Part shown: positions 1 to 12,487 of the stretch, one piece after another
How positions within the stretch are numbered: the stretch's first letter is position 1
How the letters are laid out: each line of letters starts with the position of its first letter
Origin: Setaria digitata
Lineage: Eukaryota; Nematoda; Chromadorea; Rhabditida; Setariidae
Length of the DNA: 64,000 nt
Direction: 5' to 3'
Assembly (NCBI GenBank): GCA_003640385.1
Contig: RCAB01000148.1
Coordinates: 62,001-126,000, forward strand
Position numbers and translations under genes: made by a program
The notes under the pieces: generated by a model
Seen by the model: only the letters and a program-made list of their open reading frames with translations
Told to the model about the DNA's origin: nothing
Databases searched by the model: none

Positions 1-3000
1 TTGCTATTTCGGCCAGAAGTCCGTATTTGACGGTATTGAACTGCCAATACTGCAGAGGTGCTATATTTCGACCGTTCAGAGTTATTGGAAGTGCACCTGT
101 TGCCACTGCGAGTGGTGACGGCGATGTCTGATTGGTTCCAGCCTGAAATCCAGACAGAACAAAGACTGGGAGATCCAGAATTCCCAACCAAATATATAAT
201 CCTAGTTTTAGTAGAAATTTATTTTCAAAAAATTGGACTTTCAGCGATTTTTTTTATGCATGCTATCATTCCTGATCGAAAATTTTCTACACTTTCAATT
301 TCTAATACGACCACAAATTTCCCTTATTTGAAATGTTGTATAATTATGAATTTGAAAATCGTTCAATGAAAGTTATAATCTGAAGGACTTAAGAGGAAGT
401 GCAATAAAACTTACTGCAAGTTCATCAAAATACGATTGTACAATTGCTTCAGCATAACGATTTTTGGCAACGGCTTGTTGCTTTTCCTAGAATTTCAACA
501 AATTGAAAACAGAAACTTACGGTGAACCACCAATTTTTTCCACATTTTGCTTTAAATTCATTTAATTGATTGTCCGTTAGATGGACGGTTATTTCTCTAA
601 ACAACTGAATCACTTCAGCTGTTACTTAAGTATTACTGTACAGTCTAACGCTTTTAATGATCTGAAAGATGTAGAAGTTATTTTTTAGCTTAGCATTTGA
701 AAAAAAAAAAAAAAATTAAGCTGATTTTCACTAAAAGAACCAAAAAGTTAGCTAAAACAACTCTTAATGACTTGATACCGCACCTTCATCATTTTCCGTC
801 GTTCATTTGCAGCATGGATAAGGTCTGGATAGAGCGAAGTTGTTGCTTGACATGGAACTGATGATGCATCGCTTGTTACATTCACACCTCTGCTGCCACC
901 TCTTCCATTATTGTTATTCAGATTAGAATTTGTTGCTAATGAAGATGCAGCTGCAGCGCGATCTGTCACTGTTGCTAGTAGTGCGTCAACACCGCCATTT
1001 AGTCGTGCAGTTCGACGAGCCACTATTTCTTCCGCCACTCGCATACGCTCATTTAACTGTAGATCGGTACATGAATCTTTCAGTCTTCAAATTTAAAACT
1101 TTTCAAGTTCCAAAACCCATAATTTTGCAATTTCTATTATTTTGGAGTATTGGAAGACTTCAGTTTCCGGTGGGAGTTTCACAGGTATAAGATTTAAAAA
1201 CTGAAAATTTTGAAAAGTTTCTCAAACCCAAAAGAACCATTTCTCCATCCCTATGTATAATTTAATGTCTCACTGAGATTTTTTTTCTATACTTTGAAGT
1301 ATATGAATGGTCATTCCTTTTTTTTCTTTGCAAACTTCATCCAATCTTTACCATCCCCAAAAATCATTTCAGCGCTCTCTCCTGAGCAATGAAGTTATCT
1401 CATTTTACCTTCATTATTATCTACTTTAAAACTGGAATTAGCGAAAGTTTACAAAAAGGTTCTTAACTGAATTCAAATACCTCTTGCTCGATAGCGTTCT
1501 TGGCATATGCTAGCTGTTCATCATCTAATAAAAGGGCTAGATGTGGATTAAGTGCTGTTGCCTGAATGAAAGTTCCATCGAAATCAGGAGCATTAGTATC
1601 TAATATTGATGCTGTACGCTTCTGCAGATCCATTTTCAACTGAGTAGCTAAGTTTCCAAGAGCTACAAAATCCTGAAATTTAGTAATTTTAATAGATAAT
1701 TTAAAACTAAAACGCCAGTTTACAGATAGATCCCAATAGCTTGTACAGCAAATACATTGGCTTCACAGACTGTTTTGTAAATTAAACTATTCGATAGACT
1801 TCTAATAGCTCAATACTGATCCCCCCACAGAAGTTTGGACTAGATTCTTTTAGTAATCAATAATCATATTGATTTTATGAAGATTTAAGAATGCTTATTA
1901 AAAATTTAAGTGCTATGCAAAGTTTCTTCTTTAGAAGTTTGGAAAATCTATGTCACTGATTTTGTTGCCTTGCAAAAAATGACTGTTAGTTGAATAAATA
2001 TTCTTTTTTTAGTTAGAGAGAAGAATGCAAGAAATGCATCAAAGACTAGTATACAAAACCGAAGTAATATTTTTAGTATGAAATATTCCGCACAATATGA
2101 GATATTTGTTTCCTTTAGAATAATCAAAATTATCTATCACTGAAATGCTGTGAGCTTCAGTGACTGATACCTACTGCATAGGTGGAAAACAAAGACATTA
2201 TTCCATAAATGAAAAACTACAGCTTATTATGCAAGTAAGACATTTCTAATTCCATCATTTCTCATACAAAATAATCACAATTTTTAAATTCTATCACCAG
2301 ATAAGTTACGACTGCATCCTTAAGCACTGATAGATATCAAGTAAAAGCTACACACTTTTTCGAGAGAAACTTGCAACTGCATCAGTGACGGAACGACACC
2401 ATCGATTGTTGCATAAACACCATCCTGTACAACTTTCATATGAGTGTGAAAGAGCCGCAACAGTCTTGAAACATTTTCCAAAACTTGCCTTAAGTTACAA
2501 ATTATTAGGCTTGGTAAAAATTCAATTATTCCAACTGGCTTTTACTTTCTGTCAAAACACTCCTATTATGTCGCTTTAGTTTCTTTCCATTATTTTTTGC
2601 CTATTTTAATGCGTAATTTTACCTATTTAACAAACTAAAGATGGAAATTCGCAATTTTAAAGAAGAGTAATCATTACCACTGAGACTCATTGATTGTTTC
2701 AATTGGGTATTCGAAAGATATTTGCGCACAGACACATAGGAATGCATCTTTGATTTCGAGAATGGCATCAGTGAGAACAAGGAATGAATCGGCAATAGGT
2801 ATTGATATGGGATGCCCTAAAAATTCGCATCTTATGTGTGTTGCACTTTATAAAAATGTGTACAAATTCCTCGAATTTTATAAGGTCTACCGATAGCTTG
2901 CTGTAACAACTGCATAGCATTCGGTCTTGTGACGAAATTTAAAATCATGCTGTAGAAACTTTTTTTCAGTTCATCAATTCCTTCATTTGCATCTATCACG

Positions 3001-6000
3001 TTCAACAGAGATTGCGTCAACTTCTGATTGTAAGGTTCCAGCTGTAAATTCAGTAAATTGCTTGTCAGGATTGGCATATACAAAAAAATTCAAGAATCCA
3101 AGCAAATAGAAAGAACTCGAAGATTTCCTTCCAACTGTAATAGATGGGAAGCTTTTTTACCGACAAAAAGATTGAGAATTTCCATAAATTTCTTGATAGC
3201 TCACAAAAAAAATCAGAATACCATTCGAGGGAAAACATTTTCTGGAGAAACACTGTTTCCAATTAATTCGTACAATTCATTGCAGAGATAACGCGATACT
3301 TTGTCTGTTGTGATATCAAAATCTAACAGAATCTAAAAATTTGCTTACATCTCTATGAAAGCTGTAATTATTTGATACAAATCAATAGTGACTACTTATC
3401 ACTAGACTTATCAAAAATCGAAGTGGATGGCCGAAATGAAGAACGTGGTGGAAGTAATCGTTAATTTCGGATAACCTGTTCAACTGTAGATTTAACAGCA
3501 TCAATAATGTTTGATTGATCAGTGAGCGGTCGAACACCAAGTAGTGCAACTTCTACTCGTTGCGCTAGTGGACTGTGAAAGGCAGCGGATACGCAAAGTC
3601 GAACCAATGGTCGCATTTCTTCCGTTCGGATAGCGGATAATTTTGGTGAATCTGTGTCAGACTGGTTTTCATCGGATGCTTCGAAACCACTGTCCGAATT
3701 AACAGATGTTGAGTCCTTTGATTCTACCTTAAATAAATTCAGTCTTTTTCTTCATATTGTGAATATGATCCACACTATGTAACCCAAAAAATACTTGAAA
3801 ATTTTAGATTTTACTTTTCAAATATTTTTCAGTTCAAAAAAAAAAATTCTTTCTCAATGTACAAAATAAAATTTAGGATTAGAATTTACAAACTGCAATA
3901 GATGAATCAACGAATACTTTCTCATCAGCACTTGTAGGAAGTGGAGCAGAAGAGGTTGGTGTGTTCAATTTTAGTACATCAATCATGATAGCAACTTTCT
4001 TAGCAGTCGTTAACTGATTTTTTAGGCTGATAACTGTTCGCGAATGTTCTGTATTGATTATCTGAAAGAATCTTTCTTGCCATCCATCCACCATACTACA
4101 ATCAAATCAAAAGCTAAAAGAAGTCTAAAAGTCAGACATATTTTTCGAAAATTTTGTGTTCAAAGCTAATCAAGGTGTTGACAAGTGAGAACTAAGTTTT
4201 TTTTTTTCCCATTTGATTACCAGCCTCGAAATATACCTAGAAATAAAGGTAAATTACAAACTTCATCCACATAATTAGTATCATGCGGCACTGAGAATCG
4301 TGGTTGAACATATTCTAAGAATTCACGAAAAAATGAGTTTTCGATGATGTTCAGTGGTAACTGGCTAGCAGAAAGCATAAGCGCCAATTTAACTTCCATC
4401 TCCTTCTGCTTCCGATCTTCACGATTCCATTTTCGACTAACTGATGATACAGCACTACCTGTCGCACTGCTGCTTGCAGCCATTAATAGATTTGCAGTCA
4501 GTACATCCGCTAACGAATTATCTGGAGAGTTGGAAAGAGACTTAAATCAGTTTCTTCTTTTCCATTTTTGATGCTCTTAATACTGACAGAACCAAACCAT
4601 TTAAGATAGTGCACTGGGAAAGTATTTATTTCGTTAAATTTCTTAATCTGGACTTATATTTGCTTCTCAGGTCAACTATGAGGACTTGTTTGAGGACAGC
4701 TTTTGTACAGAGATGGTAATTTTTCAATCAAAATGACATCAAAACTCTATGGAAACAAAGAAAAGAGCTAACTGTTTTTGATTGGTGGTGAATTTCCTGA
4801 TGCATTTCGCGCGTTACTAATACTGCCAGCGCTATTGCCATTATCCTGTTCCGGACTGTTAAAAATGGCAGCAATTGGATTTTGTAATAAATGGCCATTC
4901 CCACTAGCCAAAGCTGCTACACTTGCCCTTGCATTTAACACGTCCAGTATGTTGCTTAAAAAAAAAATACTTGATTTGAGAATTTCATATGAAACTGAAT
5001 ATTGCAATGTCAATGCAGCAACTTTCCATTTCGTCAATTCATTGCACTCTTATCAAATTTGTCATTTAATTACCTAAGTACTGCTCCCTCTGATGTGGGA
5101 ATATTCTCTTTCTATATGGTTCGAAAAATTTTATGAAGTATAATTTAGAAAATATTAATGTAATTTTTTTTTCTAGAGCGAAAGTAAATGTGGTAACCAA
5201 CGTTCTACAAGTAAGCTGAGCTGTGAGAGAAATGCAGACCTGACACTATGAGCAGACTGTTTTCCGGAAGTAGCAACAACAGCTGAACTGGATGCATGAT
5301 GTTTGGTAGAACTGAGTGCATTTGCTGCTGAACAACCATCATGAGCATGATTCCTGACGATATTATTATTACCATTACTGCAACCATTCCCAGCTATTTT
5401 TATGCGGCTGCTTCCAGCGTTCAGCTGTGGAACATTCCCACATCCGGAAGGTCCAGAAGCAGGAGGAACTGACATTTGAGAATTACTACTGCTAATATTA
5501 TTCAAACGGTCACGTGAATAGATCGCCTGAAACCAACGAACTGTAAATCAACTTGTATAAATCACTGTAATAACATTAAATCTTTCATACATCTACTTCA
5601 GGTTGATCAGTGTTCAGTTCTTTTTGCAGCTTTATGATCATTCAAGCCAACAATTTCTACTCATAATTTTGTAGCTAAAACAACCTTTAGCTTTTGATAT
5701 TCCACATACTGAGGTGGATGCTTCTTCAGATGGCAAGCAAGTGTACTGGTATGCGGTCCTTTCAATACATAAGTACAATTGCCAACGATACATCTGAAAA
5801 GTAACTAACTGCTAATAAGCTTGTTTTAGTAATGATTACAATAATTCAAAAGCTCAACTCACCTGCTTAAGTTTTCAGCTTTGTTGTAAACAAAAAACTT
5901 CCAGACAGGAGTCTGTTTATTGGTTCCGCCACTTCGGATGGCTGCAGCTGGATTACGGTGCCACGACCAGTCATCTTCACTGAACAGCGCTGCAGCTGGT

Positions 6001-6937
6001 GATGATGCTGCTGCTATTGCACCCGGAATTGGCGGTCCTGGCGGTACTGCAAATTGGAACTATAATTTCCATATCATAATCATTACATTCAATACAAGAC
6101 ATTTCTTGCTAAGGTTAGGTTATGGAGTTAAAATTTAGATAATTTATGCTTGGTTTGTGGCAAATTTTCTAATCTAGAGTACAAACAGTTCGATAAATTC
6201 GATGGAATTCATATTCAAAAGATTTTATAAAAATAATCACCACTTGGAGTAGCTGATTTACCACGACCTTTATGATTCGTAGGTTGCATCTGCTGCAAAA
6301 AAAGTGGATAGCAAGGTTATGTGAAATTTTTGCCCGCTGACAAGAATGCTTCACAGCTTAACTGTTATACGCAAAATGATTCATAAAATAAGAAAATGAA
6401 ACTATGATGTACTGTCTGAAAACTGATGCCCTCAAAAATCACAAAATCCAAAAATTTTAAATTTCAGATTGTCAGTTTTTGGTATAAATTAGAGCATAGT
6501 CATACTTTCATGTATGCATTTGTAGCTTGAAAGATCATTGCAGTGGAAAATGCATCCACGAAACTTTGACCATTTCTAGGATAGAGCAAATTAGTGCTAC
6601 TGTTAGCGTTCGCGCAGAAATCATCACGTTCTCGGTCCTCTTTAACGCAAGAAGTAGAACTGGATGAGCGAGCAGAAGACGGGCCTGCAGGAGACTGACC
6701 TCCATTTGCTGCATCATCTAACGGACTGCCACTGCTTTGGTATGTAAAGGTCGGTTTTTCTACAATTACCTGCAAATTAATTGTTGGAATGCAAATAAGC
6801 ACGACACATATTCGTTCCAGTACTGCAGTAACTATTGATTCATACTGGAAGTTGAAACAGAAGCCAAGTACCTGAGTAGGTAGAGATGAACGAAATTTTT
6901 TCGGCTCAGGGGCCTCTCCTTGCAGAACGATGCTCAT
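1..6937 (-). CDS. BED-finger / hAT-transposase-derived protein (ZBED-like), 3' end cut by window
   Basis: Exons seen (minus order): 6872-6937, 6506-6769, 6241-6292, 5863-6046, 5685-5793, 5240-5526, 4954-4773, 4521-4221, 4095-3894, 3727-3476, 3332-3252, 3041-2891, 2816-2678, 2488-2356, 1672-1481, 1056-784, 486-415, 142-<1. All joins keep frame, giving at least 1027 residues. A BED zinc finger lies at about residues 172-225: aromatic VWKFF start, C190-x4-C195, then H210-x3-H214. Ser/Asn/Ala-rich linkers follow. From about residue 330 the pattern is that of the hAT transposase core, and the last exon enters the C-terminal hAT dimerisation region (PLQYWQFNTVKYGLLAEIA). Known family: ZBED/DREF-type DNA-binding proteins domesticated from hAT elements; a nuclear DNA-binding role is inference. 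The many introns argue against an active transposon. Catalytic residues were not verified. The donor of exon 4521-4221 (TG|GTAATC) was chosen by phase and is the least certain join. Confidence 0.85.
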
Positions 6938-8532
6938 CGCTCGCTTCCAAACAATTTTTAAATTTTTTAGGAATTATTTGTGTAATATCCTGCAATTGCT
7001 AATGAGTTTTCATATATATATAAAATTGTATTACGAAAATAACGATTCTAACGTGGTCCAAAGCAACAAATAACAGAAACTTTCGGTTTGAAAATATTAG
7101 TAGAAATAGTTGTGGAATTGAAAGATCACGTAAACACTGCACAGATAAATCGGTAATACTCACCAGTAAAGGTCAACAAAATTACCTTAATATTAGAAGG
7201 CATATACAAAACCTTGCAAAGTCTTACTAAACTGTAACCTTTCTCGACGTTAACAAAAACTCCTATCAAATGTATCTTTTTATAGAAAAATTGCATATTT
7301 TATAAATAATTCTTTTTTGCAACTCATTTGAGACACACTAGCTCTTAGATAAAAAGTCAGTCACGAAGTTTATGTTCTTCTGTGCTAAATGTGGTGAAAG
7401 CAAAGTAATCCACAGCAAAAGGGACTACTGTATACTCCTACTGATCTTTACAGCCTCGACTGTACAATAACCCGAACCTACTTTTTCTGACTCAGTATTT
7501 ATTTCTCCCGTCTCACTACTCACAATTTAAGTAACTATTTAATGTTTTTTTTTCTTTAGTGTATTTTATCCCTTTAGTGCCTAAATGTAGAAATTTGACG
7601 TACAAATTCAGTTCTCCTGATAAACTTTTGGAATCCCTCTCATGAAATTCTTTCTGGTCAAACACAACAGCCATTTAGCAGAAAAAATTAAATGAAAACA
7701 ATAGCTTCCTTTCCTTTTCCATGTGGGCAACCATTTTCAATTTGCAAAGTAATAGCAGAAGCCAGCTTGAAGTATCTCCTCTTTGATGGGGTTCTATCTT
7801 GACAGGAAGAATTTTTTTAGACAAGTTGTTACACAATTACTGATCTAGTAGAAACCGATAATGCCTTCGCATACACAGAAGGCTATCTAAATAAAACTCG
7901 TATCCATCAAAAAAGCATGATTTTTCAGTTGTTGAAATGAAGATATTTAGAAAGGAGGAACTTGATACAAAATATAAATACTTAATAGCATTAAGACTAT
8001 AAGAATTTCTTTTCTTCCTTCCAGTAATTTATAGACTTCAGAATAACTTGTTCCAAACAAATCAGAAGAAGCCAGATGGCTTCAGGCTTAAACGGTTTAA
8101 ACAGACTACGATGGTAAAGAGATACTTAAAATTTGCTTCACTTTCTTCTCCCCTTATTCGACTCTTATAATATAAACATTACGTTCAAGCCGAACAAAGC
8201 TTTTCAGGAGGAACTAACTGCTCCTGTGGATTACTAGTAAACTCAAACTGACAAGACAACTGCTCGGAACCCTCTTCTGCACTCTCACTCTTCCTATTTG
8301 TTAGCATCCAATCTCAATAATCTTGATTGTACATGGAATAAGTACTAATTATAATAAAATTCAGACTAAGTTTAACAGCTGATTCATTGATTTAATTAAA
8401 TATTTGAAATGGCACATCATTAGAAACGGTTATTTGTAGTTTAATGAAAAATAATGATACATACCAATCAACGAATGAAAATGCAAAATTGTTTTAAATA
8501 TCATTTTATAAGTTATTAGCAATGATTAAAAG
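6938..8532. other. Intergenic, 5' flank of the ZBED-like gene
   Basis: This AT-rich flank lies upstream of the ZBED-like start codon. I see no coding exon, RNA gene or clear promoter box, and no obvious trans-splice acceptor directly before the ATG. It presumably contains the promoter of that gene. Confidence 0.5.
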
Positions 8533-9000
8533 ATGGAAAAGATTGCCAAACACTGCCCCATTTATTTACCTTTGTTTCAATTAACAATTTTAAGGAACCT
8601 GCAAATGAAGTTTACGACTAGGAAGGCCCCCGAGTGTCACCGTGCTAGGCTATGCGACAAAAGCCGATATGTGCCTTTCGTTCTGCAGTGCTTCCTCCTA
8701 CGCGATCAACTTCGTGGAAAATTTAGCGAGAAATCACGATCTTACTTGATCGATCAAAGCCTTCATATGATTCACACTAATCGTTATCAGAAATCACCGT
8801 TTTCTCGATCTAAACCCTTACAATTGATGTGCTCTGATGGTTGCGACAATGTTTACTTAAAGCACTCCCACTGCAGCGTTCTTCGCTCACCAAAGCACAT
8901 TTTAGTTTTATGCGTAAGTTGGGAGGATGTCCCATCATTGAAGTCTCGAACAACTTCCATTACATTGCAGTTATCAAAGCCTAGAACACTTAGTGTCTAG
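8533..9000 (+). CDS. Uncharacterised single-exon ORF, 155 codons, doubtful
   Basis: This is an uninterrupted ATG-to-TAG frame of 155 codons, the longest in the 27 kb gene-poor block. It stands out because the local DNA is less AT-rich than its surroundings. The protein would be basic, with scattered Cys and His (for example CSDGCDNVYLKHSHC near residue 100). There is no signal peptide, clear membrane helix or motif I recognise, and the minus strand is full of stops. It could be a short intronless gene, one exon of something larger, a decayed element fragment, or a chance frame in a GC-richer patch. A GTAAGT inside the frame near 8911 could also act as a splice donor. I assign no function. Confidence 0.25.
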   Translation: MEKIAKHCPIYLPLFQLTILRNLQMKFTTRKAPECHRARLCDKSRYVPFVLQCFLLRDQLRGKFSEKSRSYLIDQSLHMIHTNRYQKSPFSRSKPLQLMCSDGCDNVYLKHSHCSVLRSPKHILVLCVSWEDVPSLKSRTTSITLQLSKPRTLSV

Positions 9001-12000
9001 GAAGTACTGCGAGGGCTTGTCATAACTAACAATACCGCCAAATAAATATCCTCAACACTAGTGCATTTCAGTCCCTGCGAAATATCTTTAAAAAAATTTT
9101 TCAAGCTGCGATCCCAAACAAATGAAAGATCACATTAGAGATAAAAATGGTGGAAAAGAAATCAACTGCCGATGAGAAATTCGCATTTTACCTGAAAAAG
9201 AAAGTATGAAAAAGCGGCGATTCTTGAGAAAGGAAACTACGGTTTTTTACTATAACATGTACAGCAGTTCTCTGCTACTTTTTACACACTCTTCCCCGAT
9301 TTATGCTCCTCAGTAAAAGTTACGCTTCGTGAGTCATGTAAGAAGTTTGTTTGACTTTAATTCCTCCCAATACGTCTGAAAACTTAATGCTCATTACGAT
9401 TTCCTACTGGTTTTTCGAAAAAGTAGTGAAAGAGTGTATTTTGTCTATTAACCAATGCGTGTCCAACTTATGTTCACTTCTATAGCCACTGAATATAATA
9501 CAATTTTAGTATCTTGGTATCTAAAAGTTTCATATGCTACACTGTAAAAGGTAATAATAACATTGAAAGACTATTCCTAGTTCATTCTAATTGAGATAAG
9601 TTAAAATTTGCAGCCAAACTATTCTCAATCTATAGATTTTCAAGCACAGATTTTTTTTACTAATCCCTGTATGTGTAACACTTTTTCTAGTCTTAGTGGT
9701 CGCAAATACTGTTGCACATTATGCAACAAAACTATCATCTCATATAGTTTAGCTCAGTAGTTCAATAAGTAATAAAATTATAGTAATATAATTGGATCAA
9801 ATATCTGAAACAAAGATTTCGAAAAGATTCATTTGGTACAACTGGAGAAGTGATAATTAAGATCAGGGATTATTTAAAAATAATATGATATAGGCCTGTT
9901 TGTTATGCTATCTTTTATGAGCGATATCTTAGGGACGAAAAAGAGCAATAATCCTTAATCTTAAAATAAGGATTCCTTGAAAAAGGAATGGTGCTTATCT
10001 TTCCAAAAAAAAAAAAATTCTGTAGAAAGAGCAAGGTGTCAATGCATTTCACGCGATTCTAAAACAAAATGCTTCAATATGAGTAAAGTCTTGAAAAAAA
10101 CAATTAAATTTAAAAGCAAACCTAATGCGAATTAAACCTAAGTCCATTGTCATAGCAAATTATATCGACAAAAGTTCCAAATCAACGAGAATAATTAGTG
10201 CTTTGTGTCTTTTTAAAAGCAACACAACAGTGCTATCAATCTTGCTCATTCATTTAAAATAAAACATGTAGTTGCACTATCTCTCATTGCTCGGTTGTTA
10301 GTGTAATATAAACATTACTCAGTGTTGTGATCTTACTTGGCCATTAACTAACTTCTTTATAGAAATCAGTGTACTTCCTGTGACCCTAAATAACGACAGC
10401 TAAGTTTCCTAAATTAGTTACAGGATGAAACAATAGAGATCAGTCATCAGTCACCAACGAAGCAAGTTCTGCAGGGTTCCTTGTATGCACAAATCAGTTG
10501 TGGCTGTCGTCCAATAGGAGCCAGTGGGAACTCGGGAATACTCTCGAGAATGCAGAGTACAACTTGATCTTCACATCTCAAGTAAGCAGTGACCATTTCA
10601 GAAAAAATGGGAAGCAGTGAAAAACTGGGAACCATTCTGTTGTAATAAGACGACCGTACTCAGAAGTGAGGGGACACAGTAATGCCATTAGTTACCTTTA
10701 ACAACTCAATGTGCAGGAGGATAGAGAGCAGAAAATGAATGGGCAGAGATAACAAACAGATAAACCTACCAAAAGTAACCTGTCAGGTAAAGGTACAGGT
10801 AGCGAGAGAGACAGTCAGAGAAGTGAATATACTCTGAGCAACACTTGTGCCGTGAGCAACCTGTACCATACCTGTACCCGCAAAAGCACACGCGCACGCA
10901 CACGCACACTGGCAGAGTTCGCTGAGTGATAACTAACCAGGAAGACGAGACAGTGCGCGAGATATTTGTTACCAGAAGGAACGAATGGGTGATCTGGTGC
11001 CGTAGACACAAAAAAATTCCACAGATTACGGTAGCTTCACGTCTTTCGATTCAAAGGCTGAACGTAACGGTATGATCAATGGCTCGTCACTCATCTATCA
11101 ATAAGAAGGGAAATGCGTGTCTGTGAATCCCCCAGTAGAAGCTATGTGACACTTGTTCCGATTTGCACCATCTGCAAAGCACTGTGCTATCAGTGTTTGA
11201 TTATCAGTCGTCAAGCTATCACTTAACACTCTCACTGATTAAATAATTCTGATTCTAATTATGTTAGTGCATGAATGCATTCCAAACACTAAGCAATTGT
11301 CACTGTTCTCGTATCACGATAAATTGTTAAAGTTGAATAACTGAAGAGTAAAACTGCTAGTGAATAGCATTTACGATTGAAATTCACGTGTTCATTAGCC
11401 GAGAGCATTTGCAGTCGATTTCTTGCTGTCACTTTTCATATTTCGGATTTCGAGTAATGAAGTCTTCAGCAAGCGACAATTTGTTATGTTAATCCAAAAA
11501 ATTAAATTTGGTTCGACGACATCGCGCCGAAATTTTTAAAGGAATTCATTTTAATTCTCTCGTATAAACTGACCCACTCGCCGAAAGATTCCTATGCGTT
11601 ATAGGTCCTCGTTCTCTCTGCTATCGTTGCCGTCATTACCAACCTCATCGTCCTCATTTCAAAGAATCAGGTAAAAACAGAACATAAAAATGTATGTATA
11701 ATATAGAAAACAAATTAACAGCGACAGATTCTTATCTTGTCACCCTTTCCTTCCTCCATCACTCTCTCTCTCAACTTTCTTCCCATCCTCTTCTTTTCTT
11801 TTTTTACCTAATTTCCTTCACGTGACCTTTCTATGGGTGAGGTGTAAGTTTTTGTCATAATCTCCAGCCCATTCAAAATCTCATAGATTACTGCACTTTT
11901 TCAAAATCGTTTGTTAAGATGCAGTAATGCGGAATGTCCTGATTTCGGCCTTCAATATGCTAGAATTCCTTCAATTCCTTGAGATTTTAAAGTCATTTAA

Positions 12001-12424
12001 ATACAATACTTTAGGATTTCAAATTTTCCTACTAGATGGATTAAGAACCCAAACAATAAAGAAAAATTTCAACTGCCATCAAAAGCACTTCCTCATTTTT
12101 TTTTTTTTTTTTAATTTAAAACTATAAGATTTTTCGAAAATATTTTGAAAGGGATATCCTGACAAGTACTGAATTATTTTCCTCTCTAACCGAAACATGT
12201 TTTTCCAGAAGTATAAATAAGGAAATGAAATGAACCTCGTGCAAGTAAGGTAAATATTATGCTTACTGCATTTTGGGATAACAAAAGAATAAGAAGACCT
12301 TACTTTGGCTTGTTAGCAAAAATAATGTGTGATTATTGCCATTTTTAATTTTAGTAAAAAGTGAAAATAGAAATAAAAACAAATGCATTATATGGTGGTT
12401 GCAGAGATTCTAAAACCTTACTGG
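9001..12424. other. Gene-poor region with small hairpins and a GC-richer patch
   Basis: No supported gene. Two adjacent hairpins lie at 9950-9974 and 9972-9989. From about 10440 to 11670 the DNA is less AT-rich and contains a CA/CG-rich run near 10877-10910. On the plus strand, 11594-11670 reads as a short ATG exon of 25 codons rich in Ser, Leu and Pro, followed by GTAAAA as a possible donor. No partner exon was found, so this is only a candidate first exon or promoter-proximal region. A pyrimidine-rich run lies near 11745-11815. Confidence 0.35.
9950..9989. repeat. Two abutting small hairpins
   Basis: Arms AATCCTTA (9950-9957) and TAAGGATT (9967-9974) form an 8-bp stem with a 9-nt loop. Directly abutting and slightly overlapping it, ATTCCTT (9972-9978) and AAGGAAT (9983-9989) form a 7-bp stem with a 4-nt loop. 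No function is assigned; short stems are common by chance in AT-rich DNA. Confidence 0.5.
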
Positions 12425-12487
12425 TTATTCAGTTCTTACCTGACTGATTTGGGATCATCCTAAATCAGTCAGGTAAGAACTGAATAA
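12425..12487. repeat. Near-perfect 63-nt inverted repeat (hairpin)
   Basis: The arms 12425-12450 and 12462-12487 are exact reverse complements over 26 bp. The 11 bases between them can add four more pairs (one of them G-T), leaving a loop of about 3 nt at 12455-12457. Such a long, gap-free stem is rare by chance. It could be a young inverted duplication, a minimal palindromic element, a small-RNA precursor on either strand, or a fold-back sequencing artefact. It lies in a gene-poor region. Confidence 0.9.

Noticed and set aside
10877..10910. CA/CG-rich run that might be a promoter island.
   Set aside because: It is a short dinucleotide-type repeat without core promoter elements or a supported gene next to it.
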